A stretch of DNA of 64,000 nucleotides from Hespellia sp. (GTDB lineage: Bacteria; Bacillota; Clostridia; Lachnospirales; Lachnospiraceae): assembly GCA_028694105.1 (NCBI GenBank), contig JAQUUC010000010.1, forward strand, positions 1-64,000. The letters are read 5' to 3'. The notes beneath the pieces are model-generated. The model saw only the letters and a list, made by a program, of their open reading frames with translations, ran no database searches and was not told where the DNA came from. A program made the translations under genes and the position numbers. This document shows, piece after piece, positions 8,566 through 17,254 of this stretch (position 1 is the stretch's first letter; the number at the start of each line of letters is the position of its first letter).

Positions 8566-10056
8566 CTATTTTGATTTTTCCATTGCAAGTTCAAGAATAC
8601 CTTCCTGAGTTGCTTCTTGTCTGTTTAGTTCACCGGTTACTTTTCCATTACACATAACAATGATTCTGTCTGCCATACCGAGAATTTCCGGCATCTCTGA
8701 TGAAATCAGAATGATGGCATATCCCTTTTGGGCTAAATCCCCCATGATCTGGTAAATTTCGGCTTTGGCGCCTACGTCAACACCTTTGGTAGGCTCGTCC
8801 ATGATAACGACCTTCATGTTCTGTGCCAATGCTTTTGCTACGACTACCTTCTGCTGGTTACCACCGGAAAGTGTAGTTGCCGCGTCAAAAATGGAAACGG
8901 CTTTTGTATCAACTTCCTCTAATAACTGCTTTGCAATTTGCTGTTCTTTCTTTTCGTCAGTAAAACCGTGTTTTGCATAAGTACTGATGACAGGCAGCGT
9001 TACATTGCGCCCCAGACCCCAGCTCATAATCAGACCTTCTTTTTGTCTGTCTTCCGGAAGAAGAATGATGCCTTGTTTCATTGCATCCGAAGGCTGCTTA
9101 ATCGTTACCTTCGCCCCGTCCAGATAAACACTTCCTTCATCCGCTCTGGTAAGTCCGCAGACACTTTCAACCACTTCGGTACGTCCTGCTCCGACCAGTC
9201 CGGTTAATCCGATAATTTCACCGGCGCGAACATGGAAGGAAACGTTTTTATAATATCCCAGTCTTGAAAGTCCTTCTACTTTTAAGACTTCTTCACCAAG
9301 CGTCACCTCCGGTTTCGGGAACAGATCGTTGATTTCACGACCCACCATCGCTTTGATCAGATCCGCATTTGTAATCTCGTCCACATTATATGTACCAATG
9401 TACTGGGAATCTCTGAAAACAGTTACCCGGCTGGCAAGGCGATACATATCTTCAAATCTATGTGAGATAAAGATAACCGATACGCCATCTGCTGCAAGCT
9501 TCTCAACGATTCTGTACAATTCTTCGGATTCGTTCTTTGTAAGAGAAGCCGTAGGTTCATCGAGAATTACAATCTCCGCATTTGTGGAAAGGGCTTTTGC
9601 AATCTCAACCATCTGCTGCTGCGCCACACTCAGCGCCCCCACTTCTTCTGTTGCCTTAAAATCAGCATTTAACTGCTTCAATAATTTTGTTGCCTCATCA
9701 TTCATCTTCTTCCACTGAATGATGCCGTTTTTCATCATCTCATGACCCATGAATATATTCTCAGTGACTGTCAAATCCGGATATGATGTAGGATGCTGAT
9801 ATACAGCCGCAATTCCTGCATTTTGTGAATCTCTTGGACCTTTGAAATCGACTTTTTGTCCGTTTAAGAACATCTCGCCCTCTTCCGCTTTATGCACTCC
9901 GGTAATAACTTTGATAAATGTAGATTTACCTGCACCATTTTCACCCATCAAGGCATGAATCTCACCTTTTTTCAATTGGAAATGGACATTGTTCAGAGCT
10001 TTCACACCCGGAAATATTTTTGTAATACCTTTTAATTCCAATACGTACTCAGACAC
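8566..10056 (-). CDS. rhaT: sugar ABC transporter ATP-binding protein (RhaT/RbsA-type)
   Basis: The 496-residue protein has two fused ATPase domains. The first has Walker A GENGAGKST, signature LSVAQQQ and Walker B VILDEPTASLT. The second has the usual degenerate Walker A (GLVGAGRTE) with signature LSGGNQQK and VIMDEPTKGVD. This double layout is typical of RbsA, MglA and RhaT importers for monosaccharides. Translation starts at GTG (10056) behind a strong GGAGGGA site. It is the first gene of the importer operon and is divergent from the two-component system, which probably controls it. Confidence 0.85.
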   Translation of the reverse strand: MSEYVLELKGITKIFPGVKALNNVHFQLKKGEIHALMGENGAGKSTFIKVITGVHKAEEGEMFLNGQKVDFKGPRDSQNAGIAAVYQHPTSYPDLTVTENIFMGHEMMKNGIIQWKKMNDEATKLLKQLNADFKATEEVGALSVAQQQMVEIAKALSTNAEIVILDEPTASLTKNESEELYRIVEKLAADGVSVIFISHRFEDMYRLASRVTVFRDSQYIGTYNVDEITNADLIKAMVGREINDLFPKPEVTLGEEVLKVEGLSRLGYYKNVSFHVRAGEIIGLTGLVGAGRTEVVESVCGLTRADEGSVYLDGAKVTIKQPSDAMKQGIILLPEDRQKEGLIMSWGLGRNVTLPVISTYAKHGFTDEKKEQQIAKQLLEEVDTKAVSIFDAATTLSGGNQQKVVVAKALAQNMKVVIMDEPTKGVDVGAKAEIYQIMGDLAQKGYAIILISSEMPEILGMADRIIVMCNGKVTGELNRQEATQEGILELAMEKSK

Positions 10057-10230
10057 GATATCTCCCTCCTTTTTCTTTCTGTAATAACCTTAACATTTGA
10101 AAAAAAATTAAGGAACGGCAAAATATTTTGATTCGGGGTAATATTTTTCTCAATAGTTTTTCTTGTTGGCTTTTTGCATATAAGTTTGGTAAAATACAGT
10201 TATGTATTAATTACGGCAAGGAGAAATCAT

Positions 10231-11796
10231 ATGAAAATGCTAATTGTTGATGATGAAGAAATTACACGGAATGGTCTTCTTACTTCTATTTATTGGGAAA
10301 GTCTGGGGATTCATCACGTATTTCTGGCTGATGATGGAATCAATGGCCTGAATATTGCCAAAAAAGAACGCCCGGATATCATACTGTGCGATGTGCGGAT
10401 GCCTCGCATGGACGGAATTGAGATGGCAACAGAGATTTCCAGCTTCCTTCCTGAGGTCAGTATCATTTTTATGAGTGGATATTCGGACAAGGAATATCTG
10501 AAGGCTGCAATTAAATTAAAAGCAATTACATATGTCGAGAAACCACTGGATCTCTCCGAACTCAAAGAAGCTGTTCTGGAGGCCAGAGCGCAGCATCAAC
10601 AGCAGCTCCGCTCCAAAAAGGGTGAGACGCTGTATTCGAATGAAGCGGCATCACAGTTAGCTCTTTTGCTGACCAAGCCATACAAAGGGCAAAAGGATAA
10701 GATCAGCGAGCTGATCCGGGAATTATCTCTCCGGATTTTTCCTGCAACTGGCGTAGTATCTTATATCGTCAGACTTGAAACTGCGGAACCTGATATGTCC
10801 TTCATTGAACAGATTCAGAATGATTTGAAAGCTGGTCTGCAGCCATACAGATTACAGCTCTTTTATACACAGCTGCACTCCGTATACCATGTCTTCCATA
10901 TCATAGGTGAGAATACGCTTTCTTCACTGATTTTAAAAGAGATTGCCAAACAGCTTACCTCACTGTTTTCTCCCCTTGAAAAGTTTTATGTCTGTCAGGG
11001 CGAACCACAGAATGGAATTTCAAAGGTCTACCAGTCTTATTCCAGTGCAGTATTGCTTTTGCAAAATAGCTTTTATTACAGGCAGGGTTCCCTGCTGGTG
11101 GCAGAAAATGATGATTTTAATCAGCTGACAGTCAGAAAAAAAGTCTCATCAAATCCATCCGGAACCTTTTCAGAGATTATTTTATCGAAGGATCAGGCGA
11201 AATGTATTGAGTTTCTCGACGAATTAAAAGCATACTATTATCAGAATCGTGAATTGTTATCGACACAGACCAAGGACGATTATTACAAATTGTTCAGTAT
11301 TTTAAGCGACTGCAGACAGAAGTTTCAATTGTCCTTTATTTCCTATATTAGGCGGCCGGAAGAAAACACGATGGAATATTTGATCAACTGCTTTTCTTAT
11401 CTGGAGATGCACGAAGCACTGGTTCAACAGGTGGAACAGCTTTTTCATGATCTGAGCGCGCAGGAGCCGGAGGATTCTACCATCTTTTTGATTAAAGATT
11501 ATATTTCCAAGAACTACGCGAATGAAGATCTGTCGATTAAGGATATCAGTGAACATGTTTTTTTATCAACCTCGTATGTTTGTACCTATTTTAAGAATCA
11601 GACAGGCTCGACTCTGAATCAATATCTGACAGAATACCGCATGGAGCGGGCTGAGCTGCTTTTGAGTGATCCACGCTATCCAATCAACGATATTTCATCT
11701 AAAGTAGGTTACAGCAATGGTAATTATTTTAGCAAAAGTTTCAAAAAATATACTGGCTTATCTCCTTCTAAGTACAGGGAAAAGATTTTAGGATAA
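10231..11796 (+). CDS. response regulator, YesN-type (receiver plus AraC helix-turn-helix)
   Basis: I chose the ATG at 10231, which sits behind AAGGAG and begins MKMLIVDDEE directly at the receiver fold. An upstream in-frame start adds only unrelated residues. The 521-residue protein has a receiver domain with phospho-acceptor Asp54 (CDVRMPRMDG), a middle region of unknown fold, and a C-terminal AraC-type double helix-turn-helix (VGYSNGNYFSKSFKKYTGL). It is six bases ahead of its kinase and divergent from the sugar importer. The pair probably switches on the importer when sugar is present. Confidence 0.85.
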   Translation: MKMLIVDDEEITRNGLLTSIYWESLGIHHVFLADDGINGLNIAKKERPDIILCDVRMPRMDGIEMATEISSFLPEVSIIFMSGYSDKEYLKAAIKLKAITYVEKPLDLSELKEAVLEARAQHQQQLRSKKGETLYSNEAASQLALLLTKPYKGQKDKISELIRELSLRIFPATGVVSYIVRLETAEPDMSFIEQIQNDLKAGLQPYRLQLFYTQLHSVYHVFHIIGENTLSSLILKEIAKQLTSLFSPLEKFYVCQGEPQNGISKVYQSYSSAVLLLQNSFYYRQGSLLVAENDDFNQLTVRKKVSSNPSGTFSEIILSKDQAKCIEFLDELKAYYYQNRELLSTQTKDDYYKLFSILSDCRQKFQLSFISYIRRPEENTMEYLINCFSYLEMHEALVQQVEQLFHDLSAQEPEDSTIFLIKDYISKNYANEDLSIKDISEHVFLSTSYVCTYFKNQTGSTLNQYLTEYRMERAELLLSDPRYPINDISSKVGYSNGNYFSKSFKKYTGLSPSKYREKILG

Positions 11797-11801
11797 TCAG
11801 A

Positions 11802-13622
11802 ATGAAAAAAATAAAGCAGTTCTATATGAATTTAAAGTTACAGACAAAACTGATGATTACTCATTTAGTCATTGTAACACTTCCAATGATTGTAATTGGT
11901 ATCTTCTTTTATACGAGCCTTTACGATATGATTCTCTCGAATACAATTCGTAATGAACAGACTGCCTCTGCGCAGACCGCTCCGCTCATTGAAAGTACCG
12001 TAAATAATATTGTGAACATACATGATAAAATTCAGGCTATGGAATTCTATCAGTCGTTATGCTCCTCTTCCCGTGCTATTAGTATTGATGCGTTAGGGCG
12101 CTGTTCACAGGCAATCTCATTTCGACAGAAGGTTGATGAATTAATAAACGAAACATCAATTACCAGTGTGAAGTTGTATCTGGATTTACCGGCGGATGAT
12201 GAGCTTTTTGTTGTGTCTGCATTTCCGGATATTGTCAAACCAATGGATTCTGCAAGGGGAACTTACTGGCATGGGATTTTCGGTGGTGATTCTGCGCTTT
12301 CCGAATTAGACTGTCCGCCCTTTTATCTAAGCTCTTATGAGAGGGAGAATCTGGGTACGATGGCATATATCACAAAATCGTATGTTCATTTTGATGACGG
12401 AATAAGACCATGCTATTTAGCTATCTATTATTCGCAGGATGAGCTGAATCAGTTACTGCTGAATGCTCTTGCATCAGATGACAGTGTTGCCTATCTCGTG
12501 AACAGCCGGGATAATATCGCGGCCACTTCCGATGATGCGATGTCCGGGGCCTATCATTTCAGCTATTCTGAAGTTCAGAAATATTTTATGTCCTCCAATA
12601 ATTTTATAGAAAAAAAGGTGATGGGGAAGGAAGTATATGCCGGCTTTTACAGTATTCAGAACACAGACTGGTATATGGTAATAGCCCTGCCCGCCAAACC
12701 TGTTATCGCGAAATGTAATAATCTGATTATGATGTTTACTTTAATTTATGTGATATGTATCATTATTGCATTTGCAATTGCAACGCTTCTGTCCCGTTCC
12801 ATTACCAACCGTCTGTCTTCTGTGATTCGCCAGATGGAACACACCCGAGTTGCGCCGCCTATCGCACTCCCGGATGCAGACACCACGGATGAACTGGGTG
12901 ACCTGGTAGATTCTTATAATTATATGACTCGCGTGATCAATCGTTTGATGGAGGAACAGGCTGAGGCGGCCGATGAATTAAGAATCGCAGAATTTAATTC
13001 TTTGCAGGCGCAGATCAATCCGCATTTTCTTTACAATACAATGGATATGATTAACTGGCTGTCACAGCAAAATCGCTCTTTGGAAGTTACAACGGCAGTT
13101 CAAAAGCTATCACGTTTTTACAAACTGACACTGAGTAGAAAAGAGAGTTTAAATACAATTGAAGATGAAATCGAGCATGTATCAATCTATGTTCAGCTTC
13201 AGAACATGAGGTTTCATAATGATATTGATTTTATCATTGACATACCGGATGGCATTTTAGATTATTCGATTCCAAAGCTGACGTTTCAGCCGGTTGTAGA
13301 AAATAGTATTTTACATGGAATCCTGGAAAAAGAATCAAAGCAGGGAACGATTGTATTGACCGGATGGCTGGAGGGTGAAGATATTGTGATTCTAATTTCA
13401 GATAATGGAGTTGGAATTCCGAGTGATCAGCTTTCCATGATTCTGAATGGGAATGAGTGCTCGTCCAAAAAGGGCGGTACCAACATAGCCATTTATAATA
13501 CTCACAAAAGGCTGCAGATTTTGTATGGTAAAAAATATGGATTGAAATACAACAGCATACTGGGCTGTGAAACAAATGTTGAAATCAGACTCCCGGCAAT
13601 TCGCCCTGATCATGAAACCTGA
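11802..13622 (+). CDS. sensor histidine kinase, YesM-type
   Basis: The 606-residue membrane kinase has one membrane helix near residues 16-38, a large extracytoplasmic sensor region, a second helix near 305-325, a HAMP segment, and the His_kinase-type phosphoacceptor box QINPHFLYNTMDMINW near residue 405. The C-terminal ATPase domain has the N-box VVENSILHGI and G-box DNGVGIPSDQ. YesM-type kinases commonly sense extracellular sugars, sometimes through a binding protein. The stop is followed at once by a terminator, so it closes a two-gene operon. Confidence 0.88.
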   Translation: MKKIKQFYMNLKLQTKLMITHLVIVTLPMIVIGIFFYTSLYDMILSNTIRNEQTASAQTAPLIESTVNNIVNIHDKIQAMEFYQSLCSSSRAISIDALGRCSQAISFRQKVDELINETSITSVKLYLDLPADDELFVVSAFPDIVKPMDSARGTYWHGIFGGDSALSELDCPPFYLSSYERENLGTMAYITKSYVHFDDGIRPCYLAIYYSQDELNQLLLNALASDDSVAYLVNSRDNIAATSDDAMSGAYHFSYSEVQKYFMSSNNFIEKKVMGKEVYAGFYSIQNTDWYMVIALPAKPVIAKCNNLIMMFTLIYVICIIIAFAIATLLSRSITNRLSSVIRQMEHTRVAPPIALPDADTTDELGDLVDSYNYMTRVINRLMEEQAEAADELRIAEFNSLQAQINPHFLYNTMDMINWLSQQNRSLEVTTAVQKLSRFYKLTLSRKESLNTIEDEIEHVSIYVQLQNMRFHNDIDFIIDIPDGILDYSIPKLTFQPVVENSILHGILEKESKQGTIVLTGWLEGEDIVILISDNGVGIPSDQLSMILNGNECSSKKGGTNIAIYNTHKRLQILYGKKYGLKYNSILGCETNVEIRLPAIRPDHET

Positions 13623-13623
13623 A

Positions 13624-13661
13624 AAAAAGAATGGATCTCATTTTTGAGATTCATTCTTTTT
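13624..13661. terminator. bidirectional terminator between the kinase and the BMC operon end
   Basis: An imperfect stem (AAAAAGAATG-ATCTCA with TGAGAT-CATTCTTTTT) has U-rich flanks on both sides. It ends the two-component operon and, on the other strand, the long microcompartment operon. Confidence 0.8.
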
Positions 13662-13672
13662 GATTTTTTATC

Positions 13673-13924
13673 TTACATCAGGAATGTTGGCAGTTCAGAA
13701 CCAACTCCGTAATGTACATCTTTCTTTCCGATGATCTTTTCAACCTGTACATCCGGCTTTGATACCACCGTTTTCTTTGCTGCCGGTTTTCTTGTTGTCT
13801 TTTTCGCCGGAGCTGCCTTTGCAGCAGGTTTCTTTGCTTCCACTGCCTTTGTTTCTGCCGGTGCAACGACTTTCTCGTCCACCGCTTTTGATACACGATT
13901 GATGCTTCCTTTACCTACTGCCAT
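13673..13924 (-). CDS. small Lys/Ala-rich protein, candidate ParA partner for microcompartment positioning
   Basis: The 83-residue protein overlaps the end of the ParA gene by 14 bases, and its AAGGAGGT site lies inside that gene, so the two are tightly co-translated. It has three parts. The short basic start (MAVGKGSINRVSKA) resembles the ParA-stimulating tip of ParB/Spo0J proteins. The low-complexity middle, about residues 25-52, is rich in Lys, Ala and Pro and probably disordered. The C-terminus is a compact, partly hydrophobic tail (VHYGVGSELPTFLM). I recognise no named family. By analogy with McdA/McdB pairs that spread carboxysomes, it may tether ParA to the shell. This function is inference. 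Confidence 0.6.
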   Translation of the reverse strand: MAVGKGSINRVSKAVDEKVVAPAETKAVEAKKPAAKAAPAKKTTRKPAAKKTVVSKPDVQVEKIIGKKDVHYGVGSELPTFLM

Positions 13925-14696
13925 AGTTTTCTACCTCCTTGGCTAAATCCATATACTCTTTTGCGCTTCTACTGCTCTTCTTATATGCAACAACTGGTGC
14001 ACTGTTATCCTGAGACCATTCTACAGAACTGTCTACGCGGATGAAGGAATCAAAGATATGAACCCCTTCAAGCTCATGCAGTGTTTCAATCGTCTGTTTA
14101 AAATAATTCTTTCTGATATCAACCTTTGTCACAGCGATGCCCATCAATTTTAAATTCGGAGCCATCTCCTGCACTGCCCGGAAATACTCAAACATATTTG
14201 CAAGCCCGAATAAGCCCCATGGACTTGCTTCAACTGGAATGATGAGATAGTCCGATGCAATCAGAATGTTCATCACCCAGCCGCCGAGTGTCGGCGGAGC
14301 ATCAATTAAAATATAATCATACACTTCCGCTTCCTGAATTGATTTCAAACATTTCTTGAGAATGAATTCCCTCTGCCATTTTGTGAAAAGCTCATATTCA
14401 ATGGAACTCATAAGTGTCGAAGATGGAATCAAGTCAAGATTCTCATATTTGGTATGAACAATATAATCCTTTAAATCTTTCTGGCTTTTGATCGCTTCAT
14501 ACAAATTATTTTCACTGCTGGCGTATGCCAGAACCTCATCTTCATCAAAAAATGATAAGGATAGATTCAGCTGCATATCTCCATCAATCAGGAGCACCTT
14601 TTTTCCCATCGCTGAGAGTGCATAGCCTATATTAGAACAGGAAGTGGATTTCCCACTTCCGCCTTTATTGTTTGCAAAACAAATCGTTGTTGTCAT
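13911..14696 (-). CDS. ParA/MinD-family ATPase, candidate microcompartment positioning protein
   Basis: The 261-residue protein has the deviant Walker A box NNKGGSGKST with signature Lys11 and Lys16, Walker A' LIDGDMQLNLS and Walker B YILIDAPPTLGG. These define the ParA branch of cargo-positioning ATPases, which form dynamic gradients on the nucleoid. It is the penultimate gene of the microcompartment operon, 24 bases after the iron alcohol dehydrogenase, and is followed by an overlapping gene for a small basic protein. No plasmid-partition or chromosome-partition genes are near. McdA-like positioning of the compartment is therefore the best guess. Confidence 0.8.
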   Translation of the reverse strand: MTTTICFANNKGGSGKSTSCSNIGYALSAMGKKVLLIDGDMQLNLSLSFFDEDEVLAYASSENNLYEAIKSQKDLKDYIVHTKYENLDLIPSSTLMSSIEYELFTKWQREFILKKCLKSIQEAEVYDYILIDAPPTLGGWVMNILIASDYLIIPVEASPWGLFGLANMFEYFRAVQEMAPNLKLMGIAVTKVDIRKNYFKQTIETLHELEGVHIFDSFIRVDSSVEWSQDNSAPVVAYKKSSRSAKEYMDLAKEVENYGSR

Positions 14697-14720
14697 ACTT
14701 TCGTCTGCTCCTTTAAGAAC

Positions 14721-15866
14721 TTACCAGAGTTTCTGGTAAAGTTTCATAATGTCCTCTTTTGTAGGAACTCTTGGGTTCGTTGCCGTACATGCATCTGCCA
14801 GTGCGGCATCAGCCATAACGCTTACTTTGCTCATATACTCATCAACGCTGATTGTTCCTATCTCTGAGATATGCTGTGGAATCTTCATCTCTTTTAACAT
14901 AAACTGAACCCAGTTGATAAGGGAACGGACACTCATGATTTTGTTGTAACTGCTTAAGCCCAATGTGTGTGCAACTGTCGCATATCGCTTTACAGCCGGA
15001 TCATATTCTTTTTTGCTTTTACTTGAAGCATAAATATCAGAATTAAACTCAATAATGAAAGGCAGCAGCATTGCATTTGCACGGCCATGAGGAATATGGA
15101 ACTGTGCCCCAAGCTGGTGTGCCATTCCATGTGTCAATCCAAGTGAGGCAGAATTAAAAGCAATACCTGCCAGACAGGATGCAACGTGCATCTTCTGTCT
15201 TGCGTGTGTATCATTTCCATCCAGATAGGCACGTAATAAGAATACACCGCAAATCTCGATTGCTTTTTCTGCAAGTGCAGATGCAAATTCGCTATGTTCA
15301 GAGCTTACATATGCTTCCAGAGCATGTGTGAATACATCCATACCTGTATCCGCCGTAATAGAAGGAGGTACGCTTTTCACGAGTTCTGCATCCAAAATTG
15401 CTTCATCGGCAGTCAGACTGTCCGACACCAGAGGATATTTAATCTGGGCTTTTGTGTCATTTACAACCGCAAAGGAAGTAACCTCGGATCCGGTTCCGCT
15501 TGTTGTCGGAATTGCAATCAGACCGACATCACTATAATGATTGACCTTTAACGCAAATTCACGAATTGATTTTGAGGAATCAATTGCAGATCCACCGCCG
15601 ACAGCAATCACAGCTTCCGGTTCGTACTCCAGAAATTTCTTTACACCTACAATGATCTTATCAATCGGTGCGTCCGGTACGACGTCAAAGAAGATGTCAT
15701 ATTCAATACCACCCTCTTTTAAGGGATTGGTAATTAAACTGATCATTGGTCCCTTTGCAATAAAAGGATCCGTGATGATTAATACTCTCTTGTATGGAAT
15801 CCTGCTCAGTCTTCCAAGGGCATTGTCTCCATAATGTATCACTGTATCTAACTTAAATGTCTTCAT
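14721..15866 (-). CDS. pduQ: iron-containing alcohol dehydrogenase (PduQ-type propanol/propanediol dehydrogenase)
   Basis: The 381-residue group III alcohol dehydrogenase has the NAD-binding motif AVGGGSAIDSSK near residue 90, TTSGTGSEVT near 130, and iron-ligand motifs HALEAYVS and HGMAHQLGAQFHIPHG. In the compartment pathway it would reduce propionaldehyde to 1-propanol, regenerating NAD+, or reduce lactaldehyde to 1,2-propanediol. I see no clear encapsulation helix. It lies between the DeoR regulator and the ParA gene on the same transcript. Which aldehyde it prefers cannot be told from sequence. Confidence 0.8.
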   Translation of the reverse strand: MKTFKLDTVIHYGDNALGRLSRIPYKRVLIITDPFIAKGPMISLITNPLKEGGIEYDIFFDVVPDAPIDKIIVGVKKFLEYEPEAVIAVGGGSAIDSSKSIREFALKVNHYSDVGLIAIPTTSGTGSEVTSFAVVNDTKAQIKYPLVSDSLTADEAILDAELVKSVPPSITADTGMDVFTHALEAYVSSEHSEFASALAEKAIEICGVFLLRAYLDGNDTHARQKMHVASCLAGIAFNSASLGLTHGMAHQLGAQFHIPHGRANAMLLPFIIEFNSDIYASSKSKKEYDPAVKRYATVAHTLGLSSYNKIMSVRSLINWVQFMLKEMKIPQHISEIGTISVDEYMSKVSVMADAALADACTATNPRVPTKEDIMKLYQKLW

Positions 15867-15885
15867 ATGACTTACTCCCTATCAT

Positions 15886-16653
15886 TTACGCTTCCGGATA
15901 CATGCATGTTACATTTCGCTCTTTGCATAGTTTCAGGAATTTTTCAGGTGGCTTGACATCGGTTACTAATATATCGATATCATTCAAATCTCCGACTTTG
16001 GCAAATGCAAATTTATCAAATTTCTTTGAATCCACTGCCAGTATGCATTCTTTGCCTGCATGCAGCATCGTCTGTTTTGCCTGAGAGAATTCTTCGTTCG
16101 CATCGGAAAATCCTTTTTTCGTATCGAAAGCTTTACAAGATATAATCGTTTTTTCCACATTATAAGAACTGATACCGGCCACAGCTTTTGGTCCGACCAA
16201 AGCGAGATAGCCCTCCTTCAGACTTCCGCCGGAGGAAATGATATTCCATCCGGACACATCGGAAAGTTCAATCATTATTTCTATGGAATTGGTAATAATG
16301 GTGAGCCGCTCTTTGTTCTTTAATGCTTTCGCAACAAAGACACTGGTTGAGCTGGCATCCATCATGACATGATCGCCGTCATCCACTAAGTTCGATATAA
16401 TCTCAGCTATTTTCTGTTTTCCGGCGACATTATTTTTTTTTCTGACATTGAACGGCATATCGATGTTATTGTTCTCATCTATAACCGCCCCGCCATAACT
16501 TTTAATTGCTAATCCATCTTTATCTAATTTGTCCAGGTCTCTTCGAATTGTTTCCTCTGATACACCATATAACTGGCTAAGCTCGCTGACTACAACGCGC
16601 TTGTCCTCCTGTAACTTCTCTAAGATTAGGTTTCGTCTTTCTAATGCAAGCAT
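15886..16653 (-). CDS. DeoR-family transcriptional regulator
   Basis: The 255-residue protein has an N-terminal winged helix-turn-helix (VVVSELSQLYGVSEETIRRDL) and a DeoR sensor domain (DASSTSVFVAKAL; KTIISCKAFD) that usually binds a sugar phosphate. It is embedded in the microcompartment operon between PduT and the iron alcohol dehydrogenase, so it probably represses that operon until a pathway sugar phosphate such as fuculose- or rhamnulose-1-phosphate appears. Candidate operator sequences are the T-rich repeats at 24503 and 28906. Confidence 0.85.
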   Translation of the reverse strand: MLALERRNLILEKLQEDKRVVVSELSQLYGVSEETIRRDLDKLDKDGLAIKSYGGAVIDENNNIDMPFNVRKKNNVAGKQKIAEIISNLVDDGDHVMMDASSTSVFVAKALKNKERLTIITNSIEIMIELSDVSGWNIISSGGSLKEGYLALVGPKAVAGISSYNVEKTIISCKAFDTKKGFSDANEEFSQAKQTMLHAGKECILAVDSKKFDKFAFAKVGDLNDIDILVTDVKPPEKFLKLCKERNVTCMYPEA

Positions 16654-16692
16654 TTATCCTGTCACTCCTTTCGGATAAATTAGCAAACAGCT

Positions 16693-17241
16693 TTATAAAA
16701 TTGACTGAATCATCTGTTTGTCCGGATGTGCGATAACGGAAGAATCAAGAAACATTCCATCTTCTGCAATGGAAGCTTTAGCTTTGTCAATTGCAGCCTG
16801 TACCGCTGACACTTCTCCTGTTAACAACATATAAGATTTACCGCACATACCTTTTGCAATACGCAGTTCAATTAACTGTACAATGGATGTCTTTGCTGCC
16901 ATATCAGCCGCTACAATAATAGAAGCAGCGTCATATGTCTCCAAAATACCCAGTGCACTAACGTCCTCAACGTTTGAAGCTCCGTAAATGGCCGGGAAGA
17001 TATCCTCGTGAGGATTTCCCAGAACAAAACTATCTATCAAATGCTCAGGATACATTGCTTTAGCAGCGTCAACTGAAGCTTTTACTGCACTTAAATCTCC
17101 CGTTACGATTGCAATATATTTTCCAGGACATACTGTCTGTGCTTCCACAATTTCAACCTGTGCTGTCTTAACCATGGCATCTGCAGCCGTAATACCAGAC
17201 GCTACCGTTTTAAATTCTATCATTCCTATTGCTTTACTCAT
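16693..17241 (-). CDS. pduT: tandem-domain BMC shell protein (PduT-type)
   Basis: The 182-residue protein has two BMC folds in tandem: AIGMIEFKTVASGITAADAM at residues 4-23 and ALGILETYDAASIIVAADMA starting near residue 96. Trimers of such proteins form pseudo-hexameric shell tiles. Cys38 in VCPGKYI matches the cysteine that holds a 4Fe-4S cluster in the pore of PduT. Its gene follows that of PduS, the flavin/Fe-S protein thought to pass electrons through PduT. A redox conduit across the shell is therefore likely. Confidence 0.88.
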   Translation of the reverse strand: MSKAIGMIEFKTVASGITAADAMVKTAQVEIVEAQTVCPGKYIAIVTGDLSAVKASVDAAKAMYPEHLIDSFVLGNPHEDIFPAIYGASNVEDVSALGILETYDAASIIVAADMAAKTSIVQLIELRIAKGMCGKSYMLLTGEVSAVQAAIDKAKASIAEDGMFLDSSVIAHPDKQMIQSIL

Positions 17242-17254
17242 CAGTTACGTCCTC

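Noticed and set aside
10057..10230. A riboswitch or other structured RNA in the region between the importer and the two-component system.
   Set aside because: The sequence is AT-rich with no conserved riboswitch core or terminator hairpin; only weak promoter-like hexamers are visible.
13673..13924. Histone H1-like DNA-binding protein as the function of the Lys/Ala-rich small protein.
   Set aside because: Basic low-complexity repeats alone suggest this, but the overlap with ParA and the distinct, non-repetitive ends fit a ParA partner better. Nucleoid binding remains possible.
15294..15551. Plus-strand frames opposite the iron alcohol dehydrogenase and other BMC genes.
   Set aside because: They have no ribosome sites, no recognisable domains, and match the antisense of codon-biased genes.
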